A DNA stretch of 13,363 nucleotides from Gemmatimonadota bacterium (GCA_019348475.1 JAHWJJ010000066.1:1-13363); one strand, 5' to 3'; counted from the stretch's first letter, positions 1 through 6,144 are shown. Program-made: numbers and translations. Notes: generated by a model not told the origin, from the sequence alone.

Positions 1-49
1 CGGCCCGTTATCGGCCGCACTTTCGTTCCGCGTCACCGCCCCTCTCGGG

Positions 50-1030
50 GTGGGCTGGGGCTGTACTCAATCCCGTGCGCTTCTGCGCCCGCGGGGGACG
101 ACACGGGCCTGCGTGCAATCCCCAGGCCCCCGAATCGGGGCATTACGGCACGCCCCCCCCAGTGATTACCATAAGCGCGGCGGGGTTGGAGCCGCCGGCC
201 GTGGTCTTGCCGCCGCTCAGGGTGCGGGAGATATGGTGGCGCTCCCCGCGGGCGCACTCGGCGGCGCGCGGATCGGGCTCCCGAGCGCGTCGGCCACCTC
301 GGTGGTCCTCCTGAAGATCCTGCTGGCGCGCCGCTGGGGAGTGGAGGCTGACTTCTTCTGGTTCGATCAGGCCCGGGAGGACCCGTTCGCGTCGGGCGCA
401 GCCGCCGCCCTCTTCATCGGAGACGTCGCGCTGCGCCCTGGGCTCCACCCCGGCCTCCCCGTCCGGCTGGACCTGGGGGAGGAGTGGTGGAGGGAGACGG
501 GTCTACCCTTCGCCTTCGCCGTCTGGCAGTGCGGGTCGGGCGGGGACGCGGAGCTGCGGCGGCTGTGCGCGGGCGAGGACGCGCGCCACCAGCCCTCGTG
601 CTGGGCGTATCAACCCATCGCGCTGCTGGTGGTGCACGGGCTGGATCCGCGGGCCGTGCTCGCCGCCTGCGACCGCGCGCCGCCCGCCGCGGTGCGCGAC
701 TGCTACCAGGGCTTCGGCAAGCAGTACCTGGGCGCCATGGGCGGAGACGCGGAGCCGATGATCGACGCGTGCGCGCGGGGCAACCGGGCGCTCGCCACGG
801 ATTGCCTGCTGGGCGGCGTGGAGTACTTTACGGACCTCGATTGGAACGTGAGGCCGGGGATCGCCTTCTGCGCGCGGGTGCCGGTGGAGTCGAAGGAGCG
901 TTGCTACGCGCTGATCGGCGAGCGGCTGGCGCTGGCGCACCCCGCGCGCGGGGACGCGGAGTCCGCGTGCCGCCGGGTGGAGGCGGCCTACGTGCGGGCG
1001 TGCCTGGCCGGCACCCGCCGCGGCGAGTGA
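50..1030 (+). CDS. Chimeric ORF: MqnA fragment joined to cysteine-repeat domain
   Basis: A GTG at 50 opens this 326-residue frame, but the frame has no stop back to position 2, so the true start may lie outside the window. An ATG at 233 (residue 62) is another possible start. Residues 1-60 look like translated non-coding DNA. Residues about 63-160 match the middle of chorismate dehydratase MqnA, including SASATSVVLLKILL, ALFIGDVAL and DLGEEWWRETGLPFAFAVW. Residues 161-326 are unrelated: five C-x10-C units with a 33-34 residue period, a pattern expected of a secreted, disulfide-bonded helical repeat protein. No signal peptide is visible, so the repeat part has probably lost its own N-terminus and the MqnA part has lost both ends. 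This looks like a rearrangement product or assembly join. Function is unlikely for the MqnA part and unknown for the repeat part. Confidence 0.6.
   Translation: MGWGCTQSRALLRPRGTTRACVQSPGPRIGALRHAPPSDYHKRGGVGAAGRGLAAAQGAGDMVALPAGALGGARIGLPSASATSVVLLKILLARRWGVEADFFWFDQAREDPFASGAAAALFIGDVALRPGLHPGLPVRLDLGEEWWRETGLPFAFAVWQCGSGGDAELRRLCAGEDARHQPSCWAYQPIALLVVHGLDPRAVLAACDRAPPAAVRDCYQGFGKQYLGAMGGDAEPMIDACARGNRALATDCLLGGVEYFTDLDWNVRPGIAFCARVPVESKERCYALIGERLALAHPARGDAESACRRVEAAYVRACLAGTRRGE
230..529 (+). pseudogene. mqnA: Internal fragment of MqnA (chorismate dehydratase)
   Basis: About 100 codons match the second half of MqnA, the first enzyme of the futalosine menaquinone pathway, which dehydrates chorismate to 3-[(1-carboxyvinyl)oxy]benzoate. 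The family signatures SASATSVVLL, FIGDVAL and DLGEEWxxxTGLPFxFAVW are intact. The usual N-terminal 100 or so residues (the first lobe of the periplasmic-binding-like fold, with GRI.YVN and the S-S-IEYA substrate loop) are not found in any frame upstream. The C-terminal helices after FAVW are replaced by the cysteine-repeat sequence. A catalytically active protein is not expected. A full mqnA elsewhere in the genome would make this a relic of recombination. Confidence 0.65.
566..1003 (+). repeat. Protein-level tandem repeat, five C-x10-C units
   Basis: Within the chimeric ORF the cysteines fall at residues 173/184, 207/218, 241/252, 274/285 and 307/318. Every pair has exactly ten residues between its cysteines, and unit starts are 34, 34, 33 and 33 residues apart. 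Units read like a short helix carrying both cysteines followed by a second helix (for example CDRAPPAAVRDCYQGFGKQY). This resembles the logic of disulfide-clamped Sel1/TPR-like solenoids, which usually have a shorter C-x7-C spacing. I do not recognise a named family. Confidence 0.7.
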
Positions 1031-1061
1031 CGGCCGGCGCGAATCACTGGCCGCGCGGTGA

Positions 1062-1147
1062 TCGCCGCGTCCGCTCCAGGAGCGAATGATCTGATGCTCA
1101 GTGCGGATCTGACCCGGCACTCGCCGCGTCCGCGCCGGAGCGAATGA
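1062..1147 (+). repeat. Two direct repeats of about 28 bases
   Basis: TCGCCGCGTCCG followed by GCGAATGA occurs at 1062-1089 and again at 1121-1147, with only small changes in the middle (CTCCAGGA versus CGCCGGA). The second copy runs directly into the dispersed repeat at 1142. The tandem arrangement looks like a partially repeated copy of one intergenic element between the chimeric ORF and the aldolase-like gene. Confidence 0.65.
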
Positions 1148-1182
1148 ATTCGCCGCTGCAAATTCGCGAAGTCCGCCTGCGC
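1142..1182 (+). repeat. Dispersed intergenic repeat, copy 1
   Basis: The 20-base core GAATGAATTCGCCGCTGCAA is identical at 1142-1161 and 4931-4950. The following 21 bases match at 17 positions (CGCGAA-TCCGCCTG shared). Both copies are followed within a few bases by a GC-rich hairpin. Both lie in gaps directly after or between genes, as expected of a genome-wide REP-like element. I recall the same core from Longimicrobium-type genomes but cannot confirm this here. Confidence 0.7.
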
Positions 1183-1184
1183 GT

Positions 1185-1210
1185 GCCCCGCGGCCACCTG
1201 CCCGCGGGGC
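1185..1210. other. Perfect 9-bp GC hairpin
   Basis: GCCCCGCGG (1185-1193) pairs perfectly with CCGCGGGGC (1202-1210) around an 8-base loop. There is no T-run after it, so it is better read as the stem part of the preceding dispersed repeat than as a terminator. It lies about 85 bases before the aldolase-like gene. Confidence 0.5.
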
Positions 1211-1294
1211 GGAGCCGCCGCAGTTCGGTCCGCACCATCGCGCACGGCACGTCCCGGTGCCGTGCGCGCTAACGTTTCCCATCATCCAGAGTCC

Positions 1295-2647
1295 ATGTCC
1301 AGCACAACCCTGTCCGACGGCGATCTGGCGTCCGCGGCCGCGCCGCTGCGCCACGCCAACCTCACCTTCGCCGCGCGCTACCCCGGCGAGTCCGGCCGGC
1401 GCCAGCCGGTGCACGTGGTGTACGGCGGCGCGCAGCTGTTCAGGGCCGAGTCCACGCGCCGCCTGGGCGAGATCGCCGTGCGCGCGCTGGACGAATACGC
1501 GCCGGACGCGGCCACGCTGGCGGAAGCGGTGGGGCTGCCCGCCGGCGCGCTGGCGGAGACAGTGTACGGCCGCGTGATGGAGAAGCTGCGCCGCGAGCCG
1601 GTGGAGGACTTTCGCATCGATTTCGAGGACGGCTACGGCAACCGGCCCGACGCGGAGGAGGACGCCGACGCCGTGCGCGTGGCCGGCGAGCTGGCGCGCG
1701 GAATGGAGGCGGGGACGCTGCCGCCGTTCATCGGCATGCGCGTAAAGCCGCTGAACGAGGAGCTGCGCGGCCGCAGCGTCCGCACGCTGGACCTGCTGCT
1801 GACGGCGCTGGTGGCCCAGACGGGCGGGCGGCTGCCGGAGAACTGGGTGGTGACGTTGCCCAAGGTGACGGTGCCGGAGCAGGTCGCCTTCTTCGTCGAA
1901 GTGCTGCGGCGGCTGGAGGGCTCGTTGGGGGTGGCGGAGGGGACGCTCAGGTTCGAGCTGATGGTGGAGGTGCCGCAGGCCGTCATCGGCGTGGACGGCC
2001 GCTGCGCGCTGCCGGCGTTCCTGGACGCGGCCGGCGGGCGGATGACGGCGGCGCACTTCGGCACCTACGACTACACGGCCGGCGTGGGCGTCACCGCGTC
2101 GCAGCAGCGGATGCGCCACCCTGCGTGCGACTACGCGCGGCACGCGATGCAGGTGGCGTTCGCGGGAACGGGCGTGTGGCTCTCGGACGGATCGACCACG
2201 GTGATGCCCGTCCCCGTGCACCGCGCCGCGCAGGGCGAGACGCTGACGGCGGAGCAGGCGCGCGAGAACCGCGAGAGCGTGCACCGCGCGTGGCGCATGC
2301 ACTACGACGACGTGCGGCACTCGCTGGTGCACGGGTTCTACCAGGGGTGGGACCTGCACCCGGCGCAGCTGCCCACGCGCTACGCCGCCGTCTTCGCCTT
2401 CTTCCTGGAAGGGCTGGAGCTGGCGGCGCAGCGGCTGCGCAACTTCGTGGAGAAGGCTGCGCAGGCCACGCTGGTGGGCGACGTCTTCGACGATGCCGCC
2501 ACCGGCCAGGGGCTGCTGAACTACTTTGCCCGCGGCATCAACAGCGGCGCGCTTACCGAGGAAGAGGCGCGGGAGATGACCGGCCTCACCCTGGAGGAGC
2601 TGCGCGGCCGCTCCTTCCTCAAGATCCTCCGCAACCGGCAGGGTTGA
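1295..2647 (+). CDS. DUF6986 / CitE-like aldolase-superfamily enzyme
   Basis: The product has 450 residues. I chose the ATG at 1295 over the upstream GTG (1262) because family similarity begins just after MSSTTLSDGD; no strong ribosome site supports either. It looks like the HpcH/HpaI-CitE TIM-barrel superfamily in its DUF6986 branch. Visible signatures are ARYPGESGRRQPVH (27-40), DFRIDFEDGYGNRPDAEED (105-123), FIGMRVKP (145-152), VVTLPKV (185-191), FELMVEVPQAV with the likely metal glutamate (220-230), HFGTYDY with a likely metal aspartate (254-260), LSDGST (296-301) and YQGWDLHPAQLPTRY (349-363). The superfamily cleaves or forms C-C bonds on keto-acid or acyl-CoA substrates with Mg2+; the substrate of this branch is not known to me. 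The gene stands alone. Its last 70 codons recur, damaged, at 3068-3279. Confidence 0.88.
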   Translation: MSSTTLSDGDLASAAAPLRHANLTFAARYPGESGRRQPVHVVYGGAQLFRAESTRRLGEIAVRALDEYAPDAATLAEAVGLPAGALAETVYGRVMEKLRREPVEDFRIDFEDGYGNRPDAEEDADAVRVAGELARGMEAGTLPPFIGMRVKPLNEELRGRSVRTLDLLLTALVAQTGGRLPENWVVTLPKVTVPEQVAFFVEVLRRLEGSLGVAEGTLRFELMVEVPQAVIGVDGRCALPAFLDAAGGRMTAAHFGTYDYTAGVGVTASQQRMRHPACDYARHAMQVAFAGTGVWLSDGSTTVMPVPVHRAAQGETLTAEQARENRESVHRAWRMHYDDVRHSLVHGFYQGWDLHPAQLPTRYAAVFAFFLEGLELAAQRLRNFVEKAAQATLVGDVFDDAATGQGLLNYFARGINSGALTEEEAREMTGLTLEELRGRSFLKILRNRQG

Positions 2648-2679
2648 CGGCGCGCGCCGGCGTCCCGCCGTCGGCAACA

Positions 2680-2723
2680 AGCAGCCGCCCGGAGCACGGC
2701 TCCGGCGGGGCTGCTTTCGTCTT
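2680..2723. terminator. Terminator between convergent genes
   Basis: AGCAGCC (2680-2686) and CCGGAGC pair with GCTCCGG and GGCTGCT (ending 2715), with a small internal bulge and a tiny loop. TTTCGTCTTT follows on the plus strand and TTGTT on the minus strand. It sits between the stop of the aldolase-like gene (2647) and the stop of the minus-strand DUF2007 gene (2737), so it could serve both. Confidence 0.7.
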
Positions 2724-2736
2724 TGCCTGGTGGCCG

Positions 2737-3006
2737 CTACCCGTCGCCCATCAGCATGCCGCGGCCGGGGAGCTCGTCCTCCTCGTCCTCCAGCACCTGG
2801 CGGGCAAGTTCGAGGTCGCATTCGCGGACCAGCACGCGGATGCCCCCGATGAAGCCGGCCAGCTCCGGGCGAATGCTGGCCGTGTGCAAGTCGGGGATGA
2901 AGGCGTCGATGCCGTGCGCGTCCAGCACAGCCGCGATCACATCAGCCTCGTGCAGCCAGGCGCAGTTGCGCACCACCACCCACTCCTCCGCGCGCAGCAT
3001 CACCAT
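2737..3006 (-). CDS. DUF2007 family small protein
   Basis: The product has 89 residues. The start is the ATG at 3006, with GGAG eight bases upstream; a second ATG at 3000 is possible but too far from it. The sequence (WVVVRNCAWLHEADVIAAVL, HGIDAFIPDL, GGIRVLVRECDLELARQVLE) fits DUF2007, described in Pfam as a putative prokaryotic signal-transducing domain. It has a small ferredoxin-like beta-alpha-beta fold: a strand, an E-A helix for 'which position to look up', G(I/V) and V.V...D...A. It is cytoplasmic and its ligand is unknown. The acidic tail EDEEDELPG is typical. The gene lies inverted between the intact 3' end of the aldolase-like gene and its broken duplicate. Confidence 0.82.
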   Translation of the reverse strand: MVMLRAEEWVVVRNCAWLHEADVIAAVLDAHGIDAFIPDLHTASIRPELAGFIGGIRVLVRECDLELARQVLEDEEDELPGRGMLMGDG

Positions 3007-3067
3007 CCGAGAGTCTCCAGGCTGAAGATGAAAGAGGTGATTGCGAACGATGGAGCGATACCAAGGA

Positions 3068-3279
3068 CTGCGCAACTTTGTGGAGAAGGCCGCGCAGCCC
3101 ACACTGGTGGGCGACGTCTTCGACGACGCCGCCACCGGCTACGGGCTGCTGAACTAGTTCGCCCGCGGCATCAACAGCGGCGCGCTCACGGAGGAAGAGC
3201 GCGGGAGATGACCGGCCTCACCCTGGAAGAGCTGCGCGGCCGCTCGTTCCTCAACATCCTCCGCAACCGGCAGGGATAG
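3068..3279 (+). pseudogene. Broken duplicate of the 3' end of the DUF6986 gene
   Basis: This 212-base stretch aligns end to end with 2435-2647 (codons 381-450 and stop of the DUF6986 gene). By hand I count about 17 substitutions and one deleted base, near 92% identity. It carries an in-frame TAG at 3155-3157 where the intact gene has TAC. One base is lost near 3199 (GAAGAGCGCGGG against GAAGAGGCGCGGG). The homology begins exactly at codon 381, with unrelated sequence before it. Most differences before and after the TAG are at third codon positions and synonymous, so the fragment probably came from a diverged functional homologue rather than decaying from its neighbour. No start or ribosome site is present. 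Confidence 0.88.
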
Positions 3280-3450
3280 CCTGACCCCCTCAGCCCGGGC
3301 TTTTCTGCCGGGATCACAGCAATACGTACGCGATTCGCCGATCGGGCCGCCGCTGAGGCCGCGCCGCCTTCCGCACCGGTGACGCGGCCCCGGCCGAAAC
3401 CCGCCCGGGGCTCCCTGCGTTCATCTGGGGGCGCTTACGCGACCCCGTTC
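3280..3450. other. Intergenic space with a weak possible hairpin
   Basis: Between the pseudogene and the ABA4-like gene I see no credible gene. AGCCCGGGCTTTT near 3292-3305 has a short self-pairing stem before four T's and might have been the terminator of the pseudogene's parent. The stem is only about five pairs, so this is weak. Confidence 0.35.
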
Positions 3451-3480
3451 TGGAACGAGCGGCGCGCGCGGTGTTATCAT
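3451..3480 (+). promoter_or_regulatory. Possible promoter of the ABA4-like gene
   Basis: TATCAT at 3475-3480 resembles a -10 box in an otherwise GC-rich area. TGGAAC at 3451-3456 is a poor -35 match at 18-base spacing. Transcription would begin near 3487, leaving a leader of about 30 bases to the ATG at 3519. Confidence 0.35.
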
Positions 3481-3518
3481 TCGTCCTCTCCCCTGCTTCA
3501 CCTTCCCAGAGCCCGCCG

Positions 3519-4907
3519 ATGTACGTCGCCCTCTTCAACCTGGCCGCAATCGCCGTCCTGGGCTGGCTGCTGCTCATCCTCTTTCCCGCCTGGAAGGTGA
3601 CGCGGTGGATCGCCGAGACGGCGGTGTTCCCCGTCTTTCTCGCCATCGTCTACGTCCTGGGCATCGTTCCCCTGCTGATGCAGACCGGGCCGGGGATCAT
3701 CGCCGACTTCGGCAGGGCGGAGGGGGTAACGCGGCTGCTGGGGAACGGTGACGTCGCGCTGGTGGCGTGGATCCACATCCTGGCGTTCGACCAGGTGGTG
3801 GGGATGATGATCTACCGCGAGAACATGCAGCACCGCTACGTGCCGCTCCCCGTGCAGTCCGTGCTGCTGTTCGCCACGCTGATGTTCGGCCCGGTCGGGT
3901 TTCTGGGCTACTACGTGCTGCGCGCGTGGAGCCGCGGCCGCCGCGCCGCGCACGAGCACCCCGCGCGGACGGAGCCCCCGGTGCGACAGGTGGCGGCGGC
4001 CGGCGCCATCGGGCCGATGCGGACGGCGGCGGCGGGCGCGCTGGCGGTCTTTCGGCGGGAGTGGATGCTGACCGGGACCGGCGTGCTGGGGATCGTCCTG
4101 GGCGTGGGGTGCGCGGTCGCGATCGGCGTGCGCGGGACGGAGCTGGTGGGGGCGGAGGGGCACCTGCGCAAGGCGATGGCGTTCGACGTCGCCGTGGGCA
4201 TCTACCTGCTCAGCCTGGTGCTGCTGGTGCCGCTCGCCCGCTTCTCCACCCGGGGGCTGCGCCGCTGGCGCGTGTGGCTGACCCTGCTGGCGCTGTACGC
4301 GTTCGCGGTGGAGAACGTGCAGATCGCGCGCGGCATCGACCCGAGGTTCACCCAGGTGGGATCGGTGCTGGACCAGGCGCTGGGGGGTATCTTCTTCCTT
4401 ACGGCGATGGGGCTGATCTCCAGCTTCGGCATCCTCGCCTGCAAGATCCTGGCTCGCCGGATGGATGAAGCGGATGGCCCGCTGCTGCTGTCCATCCGCT
4501 ACGCCGCGGTGGCGACCATGGCGGCGTTTGCCGCGGGGTTCTGGATGAGCGCGGCGAGCGGATCGACGGCCGGGGAGGCGAGCATCCTGCCGCTGCACGC
4601 GGTGGGGTTCCACGGCCTGCAGGCGCTGCCGCTCGTCGCGGTGCTGCTCGCCTGGGGCGGCGTGGCGGCGCAGCGCGCGCGCCCGTGGATCCACGCCGCG
4701 GGCGCCGCCTGGCTGGCGGCGTGCGCGGCGATCGCGTGGCAGACGGTGGAAGGCCGGCCGCTGACGGAGCTCACCCCCGCCACCGCGGTTGCCGCCGCCT
4801 CGCTGCTGGCCTGGGCCGCCATCGCCCCGCTCGCCGCGCGCGCCTGGCTGCGCGGCGGCGACGCGGCCGCCGCACGGGTGCAACCGGTCCCTCACCCCCT
4901 CGCGTAG
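3519..4907 (+). CDS. ABA4-like (DUF4281) membrane protein with extra membrane domain
   Basis: The product has 462 residues. The ATG at 3519 is preferred over the in-frame 3471 because FNLAAIAVLGWLLLILFPAW follows it directly, as in the family. Residues 1-136 match the ABA4-like/DUF4281 domain: four hydrophobic segments and the signatures WIHILAFDQVVG (84-95), R100 and LMFGPVGFLGYYVLR (121-135). Plant ABA4 is needed for neoxanthin formation; the bacterial role is not established. After a polar linker (137-180) come about eight more membrane segments (near 184-204, 222-241, 250-268, 287-308, 328-344, 357-381, 390-408, 421-440). These include a histidine motif, LHAVGFHGLQALPL (359-372). Typical ABA4-like proteins are only about 150 residues, so this is a fusion. 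The C-terminal half is not a family I can name. Confidence 0.8.
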   Translation: MYVALFNLAAIAVLGWLLLILFPAWKVTRWIAETAVFPVFLAIVYVLGIVPLLMQTGPGIIADFGRAEGVTRLLGNGDVALVAWIHILAFDQVVGMMIYRENMQHRYVPLPVQSVLLFATLMFGPVGFLGYYVLRAWSRGRRAAHEHPARTEPPVRQVAAAGAIGPMRTAAAGALAVFRREWMLTGTGVLGIVLGVGCAVAIGVRGTELVGAEGHLRKAMAFDVAVGIYLLSLVLLVPLARFSTRGLRRWRVWLTLLALYAFAVENVQIARGIDPRFTQVGSVLDQALGGIFFLTAMGLISSFGILACKILARRMDEADGPLLLSIRYAAVATMAAFAAGFWMSAASGSTAGEASILPLHAVGFHGLQALPLVAVLLAWGGVAAQRARPWIHAAGAAWLAACAAIAWQTVEGRPLTELTPATAVAAASLLAWAAIAPLAARAWLRGGDAAAARVQPVPHPLA

Positions 4908-4930
4908 GACCCCCGCCCGCCTCCCCGAGA

Positions 4931-5009
4931 GAATGAATTCGCCGCTGCAAAGGCGCGAAATCCGCCTGTGCTTACTCGTGGCGGCGGGTTTTGTTGAGCC
5001 GCCGGCCAC
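4931..5009 (+). repeat. Dispersed intergenic repeat, copy 2, with hairpin
   Basis: This copy has the same 20-base core as at 1142, then a similar 21-base tail (4951-4971). A stem follows: GTGGCGGCGG (4978-4987) pairs with CCGCCGGCCAC (4999-5009) with one bulged base and a loop containing GTTTTGTTGAG. It starts 24 bases after the ABA4-like stop codon. Confidence 0.7.
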
Positions 5010-5070
5010 GAGGACTCCGCAGGCAGCCTTCGCGCAATGATGGCTTCGCACGGCGGGGCCTGGATTCGCG

Positions 5071-5115
5071 TCACCCCTCTCCCGCGCGGTTTGCGGGAGA
5101 GGAGCCGGGGGTGAG
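5071..5115. repeat. REP-like inverted repeat (CTCTCCC...GGGAGAGG)
   Basis: CCTCTCCCGC (5076-5085) pairs perfectly with GCGGGAGAGG (5093-5102) around a 7-base loop. An outer TCACCCC (5071-5077) can alternatively pair with GGGGTGA (5108-5114). This type of 'CCCTCTCCC / GGGGGTGAGGG' element is widespread in intergenic DNA of many high-GC bacteria. Confidence 0.6.
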
Positions 5116-5220
5116 GGGTCCGCGCGAAGCGCGACGCCGCTTGCGGTTGCCGTTGACACTGCGAGAGCGGCGTGGGAAAGGCGCGTCCCTCCGATAATCC
5201 GTTGCCGTTCAAGCAGTTGA

Positions 5221-5263
5221 AGCCCCGCGCAGTTTGCGGGGCTTTCCGCCGTTGTTGCGGCGG
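5221..5263 (+). terminator. Tandem hairpins, terminator-like
   Basis: AGCCCCGC (5221-5228) pairs perfectly with GCGGGGCT (5236-5243) around loop GCAGTTT, followed by TTCC. Immediately after, CCGCCG (5246-5251) pairs with CGGCGG (5258-5263) around TTGTTG. The first hairpin could end transcription from the ABA4-like gene, although it lies more than 300 bases downstream. It may instead be another dispersed element. Confidence 0.45.
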
Positions 5264-5498
5264 CTTCAGCCGCTCCCCCGTCCGCGCGCGCGGCGGAGGA
5301 GCCGGGCGTGATCCCCCGCGCCTCCCGAATGAAAACCGGCAGACCCCCGCATTCCGCGGTTCTCCTATATATTCTTCGCGCGGGCAGTAAACAGGCGAGC
5401 ACGATACTGGCATAGGCGTCCCGGCAGCGGACCCGGAACGCGCCATCCCGGTGGCGCGGTGCGGGGCCGGAAATCATGGTCACCCCCGGAGAGACGAG
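5264..5498. other. Leader region of the DpnD-like gene
   Basis: No gene is seen here. An AT-rich TATATATT at 5366-5373 stands out and may be a -10 region for the gene at 5499, but no convincing -35 box lies 16-18 bases upstream. A GGAGAG ribosome site (about 5488-5493) precedes the ATG at 5499. Confidence 0.3.
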
Positions 5499-6047
5499 AT
5501 GGACCAGAAGCCTTTCGAGGTGGAAATCACGTTCCGCCAGACCCTTCGCTACGCCGTCCAGGCGACCAACCGCAAGGTCGCCGAGCAGCAGGCCATGCAG
5601 CGATGGAAAGTGGGAGATGAGCAATACGTGGTGGGCAGCGACTGCTGCGAGCTGGTGGACGTGCGCACCAATCCGATCCCCTGCGACGAGCGCTGCGAAA
5701 AGGACGCCCACGACGCCTACCGCTACCTTCGCGACCGCGAGCTGGTGATCGAGACGCTGGACGAAGACGCCTTCAACCCCACCATCCACGACGCCGTTTC
5801 ATCCGAAGAAGTGGCCATCCACCTGGGATGGAAACGCCGCGGAGACGGCATCGATGGAACCCCCGACACACCCCGCGCCGCCCGCGCGCTCGACCGCCTG
5901 TGCACCGAGCGGCGGGTGGTCTGCTTTACGCGCAGCCGCATGCGCGCCGGCGAAAAGGGGGAGATTCGCCTGTACTGCACACCCCAGCACCTCGCCATGC
6001 TCTCGTCGCTCATCCTGGACGAGGAGCTGGCCGGAGCCGCGGCCTGA
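5499..6047 (+). CDS. Uncharacterised protein, DpnD/PcfM-like N-terminus and possible winged helix
   Basis: The product has 182 residues. The ATG at 5499 is chosen for the GGAGAG five bases upstream; the earlier in-frame GTG at 5451 has no such site. Residues 5-55 (FEVEITFRQTLRYAVQATN, then a helix with EQQAMQRW and ...DEQYVVGSDCCELVDV) have the strand-strand-helix-strand layout of DpnD/PcfM-like domains. Five cysteines cluster at 49, 50, 62, 66 and 135. Residues 90-160 (VSSEEVAIHLGW, RAARALDRLCTERRVVCFTRS, EIRLYCTP) look like a winged helix: one helix, a recognition-like helix, then a beta wing. No signal peptide or membrane segment is visible, so it is probably cytoplasmic. A regulatory role is possible, but neither domain call is certain. 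Confidence 0.72.
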   Translation: MDQKPFEVEITFRQTLRYAVQATNRKVAEQQAMQRWKVGDEQYVVGSDCCELVDVRTNPIPCDERCEKDAHDAYRYLRDRELVIETLDEDAFNPTIHDAVSSEEVAIHLGWKRRGDGIDGTPDTPRAARALDRLCTERRVVCFTRSRMRAGEKGEIRLYCTPQHLAMLSSLILDEELAGAAA

Positions 6048-6084
6048 CCGCCGGCCGGTTCCCTTTGTCGTTCTGAGCAGCACG

Positions 6085-6116
6085 GCGGGCTCGCGGGATC
6101 CATCCCGCGGGCCCGC
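6085..6116 (+). terminator. 14-bp hairpin after the DpnD-like gene
   Basis: The stem 6085-6098 pairs with 6103-6116 over 14 positions with one G-T wobble, around loop TCCA. It follows the stop at 6047 by 37 bases and ends 28 bases before the next ATG. No T-run follows, so it could also be a leader structure of the phosphodiesterase gene. The bases before it (TTGTCGTTCTGAG) resemble the start of the dispersed element at 7929. Confidence 0.5.
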
Positions 6117-6144
6117 TTCGCATCCCCCCACTCGCGCCGCCCGC

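Noticed and set aside
1..49. Possible upstream coding continuation of the chimeric ORF
   Set aside because: The frame is open to the edge, but its translation shows no similarity to the N-terminal half of MqnA, so I did not extend the gene.
503..2821. A 772-codon open frame on the minus strand across the aldolase-like gene
   Set aside because: It is antisense to a well-supported gene, with a histidine-, arginine- and proline-rich product that is the usual shadow of GC-rich coding DNA; no domains.
5153..5158. Exact TTGACA, a perfect -35 box
   Set aside because: No -10 box lies 15-19 bases downstream; the nearest AT-rich hexamer (GATAAT at 5193) is about 34 bases away. It is probably chance or part of a repeat.
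3498..5789. A 763-codon open frame on the minus strand
   Set aside because: It crosses the ABA4-like gene, repeats and the next gene start. Composition is low-complexity, and no ribosome site or domain is seen.
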